From: Enoplolaimus lenunculus
Taxonomy: Eukaryota; Nematoda; Enoplea; Enoplida; Thoracostomopsidae
Direction of reading: 5' to 3'
Assembly: GCA_030248215.1 (NCBI GenBank)
Contig: JASANG010003653.1
Span: forward strand, 186,001-250,000
Length of the DNA stretch: 64,000 bases
This document shows positions 1 to 14,000 of the stretch, one piece after another (the stretch's first letter is position 1; each line of letters starts with the position of its first letter). Below the pieces are notes generated by a model that saw nothing but the letters and a program-made list of their open reading frames with translations, had not been told where the DNA came from and made no database searches. The translations under genes and the position numbers were made by a program.

Positions 1-2
1 AA

Positions 3-92
3 CAGGCGTGGGCTGAACCTGGTCAACTGTGCGGTAAAGAGTTGATGAACGCGCGAAATGATGCGTTGAGTGACACTGTGTCCTACATCAGG
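3..92 (+). CDS. Possible upstream exon, cut by window edge
   Basis: From base 3 an open frame of 30 codons (starting QAWAEPGQLC) runs to a good donor, AGG|gtaaga, at 92/93. It ends in phase 0, and the first certain PKD2 exon at 2065 also begins in phase 0, so this could be an N-terminal PKD2 exon. The N-terminus of polycystin-2 is poorly conserved, so similarity cannot confirm it. It could equally be an exon of a preceding gene. The 2-kb gap to the next exon holds a transposon (119-558) and AGGCTTA-type repeats. Confidence 0.35.
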
Positions 93-118
93 GTAAGACT
101 GGCATTTATATCTGCATA

Positions 119-558
119 CTGTAGTGACCCGAATAAGAGGGGGACTGATATTTATTTGGCCTCTCCAGAGGTACCCTCTCTTGTTATTCGGTTACGGACT
201 GTTATTTATTTTTAACCCACGCTCCGTCACCCTTCGTTACTGATATATATCGGGTACTGCAATTATCCGTTGAATTAAACTTTTATTTGTCTTGTGTCAA
301 TAGCTTGAGCGATAATGCAAGGTTATACCTAGGAATGTACATTCAAAATTTAAGTACGCTTTAACGTTTCGAACTCAAATTATTTGGTCTTGAAGTCATT
401 TGTGCGCTACAATTGGGGATATTGACAGTTATGGACTCTAATTAGGGTTTAGGGACTATATCTGCTTACGGACCCTTATTTGGGATACCGACTTCTATTG
501 ATTGAGACTTAAAATAGGGACCCCTTCTTATTACGCCCTCTTATTCGGGTCACTACAG
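119..558. mobile_element. Pogo-like non-autonomous DNA transposon (copy P1)
   Basis: A 440-bp element with perfect inverted ends of about 22 bp, beginning CTGTAGTGACCCGAATAAG and ending with its reverse complement. It carries no reading frame. The flanks are TA on the left and CA on the right, a TA target duplication with one change. At least three more near-full copies lie in the window. TA duplication plus CTGTA ends with a G/A-rich subterminus suit the pogo/Tc1-mariner group; the family name is inference. Confidence 0.8.
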
Positions 559-2064
559 CATAGTAGCTTTTTAATTTTGTTCCGAAGTTGGCGCCCATGT
601 TAGTTGTATTAGAGCATCTCCACTGTGAGACAGGAACACTGAAACTTAGAGTCTAGGAAGCTTGCGCATATATTTAGGCTTACGCTTAGGTTTAGGCTTA
701 GGTCTGGTGTTAGGTTGTGTGAGCAGGTCCTTATAAACTAAGATGATTTACAAAGTTTGCAAAAAGAGCACATCCGGCTCCGGTAAAATACATTAGCGGA
801 GGTATGCATTGCTGAAAACTATATTGTAACTTTGTATTATACTGTTATTATGGCAACATCACGATATTTGACGGCGCATTTTGTTCGAAATGATAAATAT
901 AGTAGCTCTGCAAACCAACTTCATACTAACCCCCTCTTAGAAACAAAAGTATAAACGTATTATCTGCGATGTCATTGGTGTAAAAAATTTCAACCCCACT
1001 CCACCTCACCCCGTGGGAAATTTTCGAGGGGATCCCCATGAGGATTCCGGCCCCCTCGTTTAGCTACCGAGCGTGGTGGACATTTTGTCGGTTGTTATCA
1101 AATGACATGAGTATCTCTAATCATTAAGGAAGCCTACACTAAAGGCTGTAGTTGGACAAATAATTAATATAGCTTAACCATATCAATTCTTGTTTGCCAT
1201 TTTCAATTGTATCTTCATTCGTTAAATCGAGGTTTATGCCGCATTCAGTCATGCTAGTTTTGGCAGCGAGAACTCGCAACTGCAATTTGCACATACAATT
1301 TTTTGACAGAAAGAACTTGCAGCTGCAACTTGCAGCTGTTTAGTTTTATTAAATAACAATGGAAGGGCACCATAAAATCTTAGGGTCTTGTGGATAAACA
1401 TACTTTATCAGATCACAATGTATTATCCAACTCACCTGTATGGTCATCAGCAGACTTTTGGTGAGCAGGGGCGTGCGTAACCATGTGTTTAGAAAGAGGG
1501 GATCCGAGTGGTTAAAACATAAGAGCCTGAGTACTGAACAAGTTTATAAGCACGTATGTGATGCTTGGTACTGAATGCAGTTTACCATGAACAGTTGCCG
1601 AGATGTAGAGCAAACTAGTGAATAAAAATACGGATAACGTTGTCTATACCAGGGTATTTATGACAAAATTTTATAACCATCTACACATCTGGCCTCGGTT
1701 CCGGCATTTTTTTAGCATACGGCTAGGCCATGTATTAAGATAGTGAATATGTAGAATTTTTTTTATTCAGCAGGCAAAATGTTTTTCAAACAGCTATAAA
1801 TAACCTGCTCACAAGAGTGATGATAAAACATAACCGAAAATTTTATACACCGTTCGCTGATGCTAATGCAAAATCCGGGCTAGAGAAGTACCGCACAGGC
1901 TAAGGTGGAATTTAAACCCACCACTCGTGCAGTTATTATATTCAAATATTTTAATGGCAATGCAGCAGCGAAAATGTAAAACAATATTTTAAAAAATTTT
2001 AGTACACCTATACAGTGCTGGAATTCTTTATAAAAATTAGTAAAATTATTGTTTAATATTTCAG
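559..2064. other. Non-coding, repeat-bearing stretch
   Basis: No convincing exon. It contains an AGGCTTA/AGGTTTAGG-type array at about 674-715, a pyrimidine/purine-biased stretch at 985-1060, and a CAGCTGCAA-rich patch at 1260-1340 that resembles the interior of the TTAA-flanked element at 4199-4584. Confidence 0.5.
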
Positions 2065-5000
2065 ACCGAAAAAACGTCCGAAATGGAAATTAAACCAAAA
2101 AATACTTTGCTCGAGCCAGATGCAGCTGAAAAAGGAAACGCTGGATGTTTGGCTAAATTAAAAGGCAAACTTGTTATTTGCCAACGTTTGTGTGAAAGCG
2201 CTTTATCGTATATATTATATGTTAAACAAATCTAAAAGTAGCGTTAATACACTTAATTTCGAGTTACTTGAAGAGTAAAGTGGGCTCTTGTACAAAAATC
2301 GGTGGCATCGCACCAAATCAGTTATTTCAACAGAACTCGTTAGGCTGACGTCTGATTGCGAACAATTTAACACTGTTCAACTCAGCTGTGCAAGTTGCGT
2401 CTAAAGGTGTATAATTTGTCTAACTTTTTGACAAAAAATTTTGGGTCCCAGATCTTGAAACCTGAAAAGATCGAATTTTTCAAAAATTTAGAATTGTGCG
2501 TGAAATCATCAGAGAAGGTCATGAGAAGCTCAAATATGCAAAAATGTTCAAAATTCAAACATTTTCAGCAAACCACGGCTAGGGCATAACCGAAAAGACC
2601 TTTTACATTCCCCACAGGCAAGCTTTAACCTTTAATGCATGGGAAGTATGTAAGAGTTTTAGAATTTTTTCATATATGCGCAGTATTTCGAAATGTCTAT
2701 TTCGTACTACCATATTTTACTATCCTGTCCAAGTTCAACCCTTAACTAAAAATTAAATATGATTGATGGCATTTAGGCCTAAAAACTTGGCTAACGTTGT
2801 TATATATACTGTTGTTTTCTGTGTTTGCAGGATTTTTCAACGACTCCAACAACGAAAAAAGCGAGACGGCAGAAGTTCGTATTAAGTCAACGTTACGCGA
2901 ATTGATCATTTATTTGCTGTATTTAATCAATTTGTGCATTTGTAAGTTTTTTCCATTGGCGTTAGTTCCGCTTAAAAATTGCGCATCGAAGAAGTTTTGG
3001 CATCATCTGTTAGCAAAATGTCTTAACCACCCATATGACGTTTTTGGGAACCTTTTAAATTTGTGGCTGCACTATGGTTTTTAAAATCTCAAATTGATGT
3101 CCAGTACTTTTTTAAATTATCGCCTAGCTTTTGTATCTCGCTGTGCAATTCGTTCATATATATGGGTGCTTAAGTTAGAAGAACTTGCAGAATTTTTGTA
3201 AATAACTATTGCGTATATCAAGGTGTTGGTTTCATTTGGAAAATTGCGTTTCACAAAAGTTTCGTTTCAATGCTCTAAATTCGAAGTTATTGCTAAAACA
3301 GTAGAACGTTTTATATTCTACAACGGTTACAAACACGGTTGTTCATCTATCCTAGCTTGCACATTTTTATTTCGGTATTTCTATTATCTATGTGTTTCGA
3401 GTTTTGTTTCTTCTGAATGTTCAGTTGTACACATAACAAACAACCCCTGAAATGGTCAAGAGAGACGGGGTACGCTTTTAAGACAAATAGCCTCCAGGCA
3501 ATTTCAAGTATTTATTGGACCGTATGAATATTTGAAGATTTTTTCATTATTATATTATGCTGTGGGTTTGTATTTGAAAAATTAATATTCAGTGACTTTC
3601 GGTATGGCGTCGTCGTCAATGTATTACTACAATAAAGTAATGAGCGAATTGTTTCTTGACTCAACTACGCCAGCATTCAGCAAAACGTTTCGTGGCGTAA
3701 CTCAAATTGAAGATTTTTGGGCGGTAAGAGTTCTTTTACTAAGAGTCAACGCAATCTAGCGTTCGATACTCGATAATTTTAGAGACAGGAAAAACAAACT
3801 TTTACAGGATAAAATCACGTATTGATTTAACAATAGAACGACAATTTTCAATAAATTAAATTTTTTGACCAAAATACTACTGTATTTATAGTTCGCTTCC
3901 GGACCTTTGACACAAGGCTTGTATTGGGAAAAATGGTACGATGGACATAACGTATCCGATGATCATCAAGGATTTATTTTTTATGAAAATAAAGTAAGCA
4001 ATTCGGTTGATGAGTTACAGACGTGATTTAACTTGACTTGTAGCCCAAGTCATTTTAAATTAAATTCAAAAAATACGTATTTACTTTCCAAATGGATGCT
4101 ATTTTTAAAAGTTTGCGGTACAAAGCCGCTATCAAAAACTACACTGTGAAGAGGGCGAAATTATGATTTTAATTACTTTTAAAATAGCAAAGCATTAAGC
4201 CCTATTCACACTGGCAAGTTTTATCAGCAAAAACTTGTGCGTGCAACTTGCACACGCCAGTTTGGTCACAAAACAGGTTTGAAGTTCTTGCGGCAGAAAA
4301 TTATTCGCTGGGATTTATGCTACTTCATATAATTCGCATGCACGCGATAGTTTGGTCGCAAAACAGCATTGAAGTTCTGCAGCAGCAAATTATTCACTGG
4401 AATATATGCTACTTTATTTAATTCGCACCATGTGAACGCAGTTGCAAGTCGCTTGAATTTCTTGCACCTGCAGTTTGATTAGTCAATCAGAGTGTTTCTT
4501 TGAAAATACCTGCAGCTGCAAGTATTTCATGCAAGTTACAGCTGCAACTTCTCGCTGCAAAAAATTGCACCCGTGAATGGGGCTTTAATTAATATTTGTA
4601 AAGTAGTACTTCCTACCTGACAAGAAAACAATCTACATTAGAGAAGCGCTGCTGTCTCCTGGTCCGTTTCAAGGTCCACCTGTTGTAATAAATTTTGGTT
4701 TAATGGGTAAACTAGAAAAAAATTTCAGCTACTGGGATTACCTCGTCTTCGACAACTGCGAGTACGCGCAGATTCATGTGTGGTTCCTGACGCATTTGAA
4801 CGCGAAATTAAAGAATGCTACGACGCGTATGATGAAACCGCTGAAGATCGACAATCGTTTGGACTTGGAGATCGGAATGGAACAGCGTAAGTATAGCCAA
4901 GACTTCACTTCGAAATGGTGTATAAAACGTTGAAGAATGTATTTTGTGAGGGTGCGTAGCGAGCATTGTATCGTGAATTTTTGAGCCATATACACAAGGT

Positions 5001-8000
5001 GACTGCATCTAAATAGCGTTAATTTCTTATTTTTCGGTATTCTCTCAAAACATTTACGCGTATTTATTTAATACTAAGTACTAGTGTAGTGATTTGAATA
5101 AGACGAGTGCGGCTGACATTTATTTGGTCTCTCCATGAGATACTACCTGTTATTTGGTTACGGACTGTTATTTATTTTTAACCCGCCCTCCGACGTGCTC
5201 ACGTTGCTGATATATATCCGCTATTGCAAATATCCGTTGAATTAAACTTTTATTTGTCTTGTATCAAAAGGTTGAGCGGTAATGCAAGGTTGTATTAAGG
5301 AATGTACTGTCAAAACATAAGTATGCTTTAAAGTTTAAAGCTCAACTTTATTTGGTCTTGGAGACACTACAATTATGAATAATTGACATTTATGGACTCA
5401 AATTAGGGATTGGAACTCTATCCACTTACGGACTCTATTAGGAATACGAACTCCCATTGATTGTGACTCAAAATGGGGGCCCCCTTTATTACCCCCTGTT
5501 ATTTGGGTCACTACAGTACACTGTATGCGCACTTATACACTTCAACTAGGAAGTTTCCTAAGCAATTCATAGGCCTCTCACATAATCCTTAATGCTGTGT
5601 TATGTTAATAATTATGACTTTTTTAGCTGGCAATATGTTAGTGAGAAAGAAATCGATGGAATAAGTTACTGGGGCAAGATATCATCATACAGCGGCGGTG
5701 GCTTTTTACAAGAACTTGGTAAGTACATATGGCGAAATTTAATATTAACCCTGTATCCGGGGTCGTTTCTAATGAAAATCGGGTTCACTTTGATCTCAAA
5801 AAATTTTGATTCGAACACATGAATGAAATTAATGCGATAATTGTAGGCTTAGGCTAAGGCTTTAACTGAGGCATTGGCTTAGGCTAAGGCTTTAACTGAG
5901 GCATTGGCTTAAGCTAAGGCTTTAACTGAGGCATTGGTTTAGGCTAAGGCTTTAACTGAGGCATTGGGTTAGGCTAAGGCTTTAACTAAGGCATTGGCTT
6001 AGGCTAATGTTTTAACTGAGTCATAGGCTTATGTTTAGGTTTATTCTAATGCTAAAAGTCTACGCCTAAACTAAGGTTTATAAGATAATAGTAAACAGTA
6101 GTGTGAGCGAGGACTAAATTAACGCCAGTATGACACGAAACAAACCAAGTACCTGATGTTGATTTCAACCGAGCCGAGCACAAATGGTGATATTTTGTTT
6201 GCCTAAAAAGCTGTTAATAATTTTAATTATTCATCATCAAAGATTCTTTGTTTACACAAAACAAAATTTGCCCTCATTTTTTTGAAATTTTTTTGCTATA
6301 ACGTTTTAGCTTCAAATATCTCACGCAAAACACTGATTGCGCTTGCTAATATTTTAGGTTCAACTGCAGCGGAAACGGAACTAATTTTGGCGAAACTGAA
6401 AGCAGGTCGTTGGCTTGATCGCGCAACAAGAGCTGTTTTTATTGATTTTACCGTCTACAACGCAAATATTAACTTGTTTAGTATGATTAAGTATGTCCAA
6501 TGTTACTTTTAGGGCCGTAACAGTAGATTAATCGTATTCCTAAGCCTAAGCCTAGGCTTATGCCTATGCAAAAAATGTAGTCTAGAATGTAAGCCTACTG
6601 TTTTACAGACCCACCAGAAACCAGGACGCCTCTAAAAGTAACATGGGTCTATGTAGTATATAAATGCAGCCGTTAGCGGAGTGGTGTATGGTACGTTGTG
6701 GGTCGAACCCCATTGCACCGACAGCAAATTTTTTCTAGAATTGATAAATGTGTTTAGTTGTTTGAAATGTATAAAAATGCGAATAATACGTTAACAATTA
6801 GCCGGAATCGAAAATTATAAAACCAAACAACTGTAGTACGCTTTGCCTTACGTATATGGTTTTAAGTTTTAGGGCAAAATAATTTATTCTCAGTGAATAA
6901 TTTTAAAAGCATTCAGCTCTTGTATCCTTTCCATTACATTCAAGGCTTTAAGATTTACGCTTAAACTCAAACTTAGACTTAAGTAAATGCTTAAAGAAAG
7001 GCTCTGGCATAAGCTGAGGTCAGTTTTTTTCTTAAAGCTTACCTAAACCTAAGACCATGACGGAAGTGTAAAAGAGCCAAGCATGCTTCGCGTTTGTGTA
7101 CCGTGACTTCACGTCTTTACAATTTATAATTTCAAGTACGAAAATAGGACATTATAAAATTAAATTATTGTACACAAATCAAAACGTACTTTGCTGAACT
7201 TTGATTTGTATAGCTCAGTTCCGATCAACAAAATTGGTATTCAGCATAAAAGCATGTACCGCATACCTGAAAATTAAATTAAAAACTATAAAAAATTAAA
7301 CTTTAAATTTATTTGTCTTTTTAGGTTAGTCTTGGAGTTCCCAGCTACTGGTGGTGTAATTCCGTCATGGACCATTCGAACGGTGAAACTGTTACGATAC
7401 GTCACTACAATGGATTATTTTGTGCTTGCATGTGAAGGTTAGTCATCTAAGGATCAATAACAACACTTTAGTTGGGTAAAGGAATCGTGTGAAGACTAAA
7501 AAACGCTTTTTTGATTGCTCTTCGCGGATCCAGCAGCAATTTTTTAAAACGTTTTCTGTTGGAAGAGAAACTCTAAAATGAATCGAATGAGCAACAAAAC
7601 GCTATTCAGTTAAACGCTTCATAACGTTTATTTATCAGAGCATTATTCTAGTTTTAATATAAACATTTTTGTCAAGGCACGAACAGCGTTTTATGGTTTT
7701 AACACGATCCTTTATCTGACCCGTTGCCAAGAATGGGGCAGTGGTGGTTCAGCCCTCGTAAAAGAATTTTACCCCCCTAGAAAGTTTTTAAACCTTGCTT
7801 GTAAGTCGTCGAAAACCCTTATATGCCCCTCCTGAAAAATGTTTAACCTCTGTATCAAAGGGACCTGGCTAGGAGCCTGTTCAAATAAATCGAACACTAC
7901 TATAGTAACCCGAATACCGCCGCCCCATCTTATTCGGATCACTACAGTATGCATTCGTTGAGAATTAAAAAGGCCAAAAACTAAAACTGTGTATTGGAAT

Positions 8001-11000
8001 TCTCAAATGTGTATAGCACCATTTGACGGTTAACGTGAATTTTGTTCCAATGATTTTTAATGTCAAAACGCGCACTACAGTAGCGTTTCCAAAAGTTTGA
8101 AAGTTTTCTCTTATTAAGTAATTCATTATTTTTAATGTCATCCAAAATATTACAAAAAGACCCTGCATATTAATTCGGTATTTGATTTTTACTTTACACT
8201 TTACTATTTTTAGGAATGTTCGTTGTATTTTTGTTATATCATTTGGTCGAAGAATTGAATGATATTCGAAAAGAAAAGTGTGACTATTTTAAAAAGTTTT
8301 GGAATGTAATCGACGTTGCGATGTTGTTGGTGAGTTTGTTTTAATTATTAAGTTTATAGTAAATAATTACGTTTTCAAATTAAATTATAGTAAATAATTA
8401 ATTACGTTTTCAAATTAAATTATTTTACGATTCTTTTATATACGTTTAACCCTTTTCCGTCTAGAGCATATATACTTAATACTATGAGCGATAATAGTAG
8501 AAAATGGTATTTGAGCAAATTGTAACACACTGAACAGTGTTTAACAATTCATACGTGTATGTGCAATACAAAATCTCCACAATAGGTCAGATGCCTTTAT
8601 TGCACGAGCGTCGAATTCTTCATAGTCGATCGGTGACGATAAACGCTTCCCATCTAAGATCTTTTGTATTTAGTTTACTTTGGCGTTCTTATGCATCACA
8701 GAAAGTTCGTTCTACTACTCAACTGAAGATGGTTCCTTATTTTTTTATCCCGCGGATGTACTCGGGCAAAATTTCATTACCGTTTCTCGCCTTTATCCGC
8801 TCTTGTTTTTTCTTCTTCGATCAATGCTGTTGCGTAATTTTACCGTGCAATGATGTAATACTCCATGCGTATTTTTCACGGATACGGTAAAAACTAAACA
8901 TTCATGTTTTAAGAAGTTATCTGATTTCAAGTTTTTTATGAAAATTTAAGGTATGTGGGTGAAGATTAACAAATTTTCACCCTCACTTTAAATTTTTTTA
9001 CCCACCGCATTTACTCGCGGGTCGCGCGCAGTTTTGGTTGCAGCTATTTAAATTGCAACTTGCTGATTTGCAGATTGGCGTTTGTGCAGTTGCGTTTTCG
9101 GTGTTTCGTCAAATTATTGTCGACGATAAGCTTGAAGGTTTACTTGCAAACGGTCATCAGTATGCGAATTTTGAATTTCTTAGCTTTGCTCAGTCGAGAT
9201 TTAATGACGCGGTTGCGGTGTTGGTGTTTTTTGCTTGGATTAAGGTCGGTTGGAAAATTGTAAACAGTAGCGTATGGCATTATAAATGTATAAAAATGAA
9301 ACATTAATTAAATTTTTTACTGCCAAATTTAGGCTTAATGTCAGAAAGTCGACATATTAGCTGTTTGGATATATCGTAATTTGTCAATTCGAGCGCTTTG
9401 AAACTTTTTAATTACAAAACAAACGCTTAAGTGTTTGCTGTGTTCACTTAATACTTTTGATCAGATTAGCGCATGGAACAAACTGCATTCTGGTATCTAC
9501 ATTGAACTTTAATTCGGGAACGAAATCTACCGATGTTGACACGGGCAATATTTATGTACTTATAACTACAGTACTGCTATTTAAGACGTTCAAAATTATG
9601 TATGATCCTTAGATGTGCACGTCTCAAAAAATACAAAATAAACGAATTTTGAGTTTTTAGACCTTTAATGTCATTGGATTAATAATCTATAAGTGAAATA
9701 CAATTATCGAAATTCGCATATTACTGGTCACATTTAGTGCTAATGTCGTACTATGAAAACAAATTACCTGCATGGTGTATGCAGGCTATTGCGTAAATGA
9801 TGCATAAATGTTGTCGAAATGTTTCAGATTTTCAAATACATTTCGTTCAACAAAACAATGAATCAGTTGAGTTCAACGTTGTCTCGATGCGCAAAAGATG
9901 TTGGAGGATTTGCGATTATGTTTTTTATATTTTTCTTCGCATACGCCCAACTTGGATATTTGATTTTCGGCACGCAAGTCAAAGATTTTTCGACGTTTTA
10001 CGACGCTGTGTGAGTTAACGTAACTTAAACTTTAAACACATGAATACATTTTGCAAATGAATCCGTAATGTTCGAATATTCATGAATTATTCGAACTGAT
10101 ATCATGGTGCAACTTGGCTTTTATCACAGAGGGCAATGTTTTATCTCTTGCACACTTTCATTCAAAATTTAAAATGGTTTCTTGACACATTGCATATAAT
10201 TTGGGACAATTCACAATATATTCGATTTTTGTAATATTTCTATAAGCCAGCGTTTAATTTTTAACAAAATCATGTTATTAAGCTGGAGAGATCCGCATGT
10301 TGGGAAAATTACTTAAATTCTAATTTGATTTGTTGTTAATATATACGTTAAGCAATAATAATATCTAATATTATTTTAATTAATTTCGGTTTCAGATTTA
10401 CTCTGTTGCGTACAATACTGGGAGATTTCAATTTTCACGAGTTGGAGCAAGCCAATCGAGTACTGGGACCAATATTTTTCATTTCATACGTCTTCTTTGT
10501 GTTCTTCGTTCTACTTGTAAGTTCCGCATGGGCAGACAGATATAAGGTTCATTTTTATGGATAGCATGGTAAGTTTCGCTCAATTACAAAATCTTAAACC
10601 TGTATCCTAGTTTATCTTTAACACATTTCCGGATGGATGCATTTATGCTGCAACATGAATTTTGTTGTATTTTTTGTTTGTTTTAGAATATGTTTTTGGC
10701 AATCATCAACGACACGTATGCGGAAGTAAAAGCCGACTTGGCAACGCAACAAAACGAATTTGAATTGGCAGATTTTTTCCGTAAGGTAAGTGAAATGTCT
10801 TATTCTTTTAGCTTAATTGTAAATTTTCTGGTGTTATCTGTTTTAAATAATCATTCTTATAAATTTTCTAACTTTTGTGGTTTTCCGTGTTCTAGTATGA
10901 TATGGCAATAGAATTTTTTGATCCAACATGGAACGCCCGCAATGCGTTATTTACACATCTTTCCAATGATTCCATGCCTACACAAACAATTGAAAAAATA

Positions 11001-14000
11001 AATAATTCGAAACGACAGTATTATTTGCAATTTGAAAAGTTTTGTTCGAAAATAAACGTTTTTCAAATGTTGCAACCAGATTGACTAGTAGATATTATAA
11101 TCATGTGTCTTGAGCAAAATAAATTTCAGGGAGTTGAAAATATGATGCGAAATTTGAATTTACGTAAAGATCGAATCACTGACATTCAACTTGCGTTAGA
11201 AGAAGCGGATAAAAATAACGATGCCACGATTGATTTTGATGAGTGGCGAACTCAACTGAAACAGTACGTTTGAAGGGAGAAATTGACTAAATTGATGTCA
11301 TTGTGTGGTTGTTTACGCTATTGTACACTTTCGTTCAGATTTAACGTTGAGGTGTGCGTTCCTTAAGCTTAGGCTCAGGTAAATGCTTACACAAAAGTTT
11401 ACGCATATATAGGCTTAGGTTCAGGTCAGTTTTGTTAAAACTTTACCCTAACACCATACCTTAGTTCTGTGGTTATCAAATTGTGTGCGAGCCTTTGCAT
11501 ATCCACCTGCAAGATATTTTGCGCTTACAATTTTAAACTTCGTGATTTTTCTTGCAAAAATTTTCGTGCATTTTCTGCAAAAAAATTTTAAATGATAATC
11601 GGCAACAAAACAATTTGTTCAATTTCAAATATACTGAGGTAGGAACTACAGAATGCACTGCTACGTTTAAACATTGGTATTGCTGATGATGGTCGCGTCT
11701 TTTCAACAAAATGTCACAAATTTTCATATACTTGGAAATTGGAAACCAAATGAGTGTACCGATGTTCATTAACTTTTTTCAGACGTGGGTACAACGACGA
11801 AGAAATTGAAGAATTGTTCGCAAAGTACGACACTGACGGTGACCGACAGTTGGATTCAACAGAAGCTGCACGAATGATGGAATTGCTCCAGGATGAAAAG
11901 GTAAGCGAAACACGCTAGCGATGTAGTGCGAATTTTATTTTGCCAAGGTGTAAACTTTTTGTTTAGATTTTATTGTCAAATTTTAAAATTGTCACTTGTC
12001 AGGGGCAGATCCAGGGGGGGCAGAGTGGCTTGTTGGGCGCCCGTAAACCCTCTTTGCATTAAGCAAAAAATATTGTGAAATATATAATATTAAAATACTT
12101 CGAGTCAGACAACGCATCAATCGAGTTCATGCGTTAAAGCATCGCTTTTTGTACGTGGATCTAAACCTGTGCACCCTTTTTAATTTTTTCTGGATTCGCC
12201 TCTGCTTGTTAACCGGTTTTGAGAGTTATTTAGAATCAAATTAGCGGTGAAATTGATGGAGCAGGGCGTCCACAAAGCGGTCGAACGGTTATGGATCAAT
12301 TTTTGGATTTTGACAATCCGGCGCTTGCAACAGCAGAAGGTGCCTCGCGTGGGCATCGACGTAAAGCATACGGACCCACTGATATTGTGTATGTGTATTT
12401 TGATTTATTATTTGAGAACCATACTTCTAGTTGGGGCGAGTGGGGTGGGCTTAACTCCCGAAAGAAGTTTTTTGTTTCAACTAATTTTCGTTTAGTAGAA
12501 ATTAGTAAGCTATACGGTATATGTAGCCTATCCCAACAATGTAGATTCACGTAAAGCTCTTTAGCAGCTGCAATATTTACGAAAACTTTACCGTCCTGTG
12601 CGATGATGCCTTCAGTGTGAAAGCCTCAGACACATCGCTCACATTTCAGTTATATTGTAGGATAAGTCGTTGACTATATTCTACTTGTCTTACGAATTTA
12701 AAATTTAATTTATTTCAGACTTGCCAAACGGGTTGATCGAATGGAGCAAAGTGTTGAGTCGTTGTTGGAAAAAGTTGACAAAGTTATGACAAGCGTTGAA
12801 GCATTGGAACGCATCAAAATGACACACTGCAGTCGCATTGCAGATATATTGTGTGAAATTAAACAGGTAACTGTCTCATTTATTTCGTTGTCATCCGATT
12901 TCAATTTGTAATAGCCCGCCAGGGTAAATTTTGCTGTTGATAATGACCGTTTGAGTATGTCCAAATCACTGTTATCCAATCAAAATCTAAACAAAACACT
13001 TGTAAGATAATTACTGAAAATACTACATTTTCGGCCCTACTAATGTTTGACACTGTTTAACGTAGCAAATTATGCCTATACGACAGATACACGTTTGCAA
13101 TTGCAGAAAAACGAATATAGGTGCCAGGATCACTAATCAAGCTTAAAGATAACCGAAAAGTCTCTGTTTCTGCCCAAACCTTGTGTGTACCGCTGCCTTA
13201 CACTCAAAATAATATTTCTGATATTTAGGAAAAAATTTCTTACATTTCAGAAATATGATTAGCAAGGTGCACTTGAAAAGTATTTCTGTTTTAACACAAA
13301 TGTTTTCAAAAAACGTTTTGAAATAAAGTCGGAAAATAAACGGTTTCCACTTATTTTTAGAAAAATTGTCTTAAATATCAGCAAAACTTTTCAGATTTGC
13401 CACAGAAAACACTTTTCTGAATAAATTCAGAAATACTTTATTGCGTGTAATAGTCGAAATTCACAACTAATTGACGACAAATTAATTAATAGGTTTACTA
13501 GACTGAATTTAGCGCTAATTTAAATTGAATCTAAGATATGGATGGGGTTTCTAGAGCGACTCAGACGCACAACAGAAATGCAACACAATGATCGATTTGG
13601 TGAAAAACGAAATTGAACGATTCGACCAGGATGACGTAAGAATTTGTGACAGGATGCTCTTTAATTAAAACTAGTGAACGTGGTTGCAATCTTTGCAGCC
13701 GTACTTGTTCCCAAATTAAGGCTAGCGTCGCTGTTAACGTAAATTAAGTTGCATATATGTATATACTGTTCTTTGTATTTTGTTTCAAACATAGAAACGA
13801 AAAGTTGGAAAGCTGCCCAAAATACGTATGTGGGGCATTCCAGCTTTAATAATATAGATTGTATATATGCAGGAGGAATACGTGCAGCTAAAGTTGTACA
13901 CAAATCTGGTTATAAAAACTCGGTAATCATAGAAAAGTAGAGATAGGTGAACAAACATGCCAAACCCCACACTATTAAGTATCAGTTGGCCGCGTTGTGA

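Noticed and set aside
5851-6030. CRISPR-like array
   Set aside because: The 30-bp units are contiguous, with no spacers; a plain minisatellite in a eukaryotic intron.
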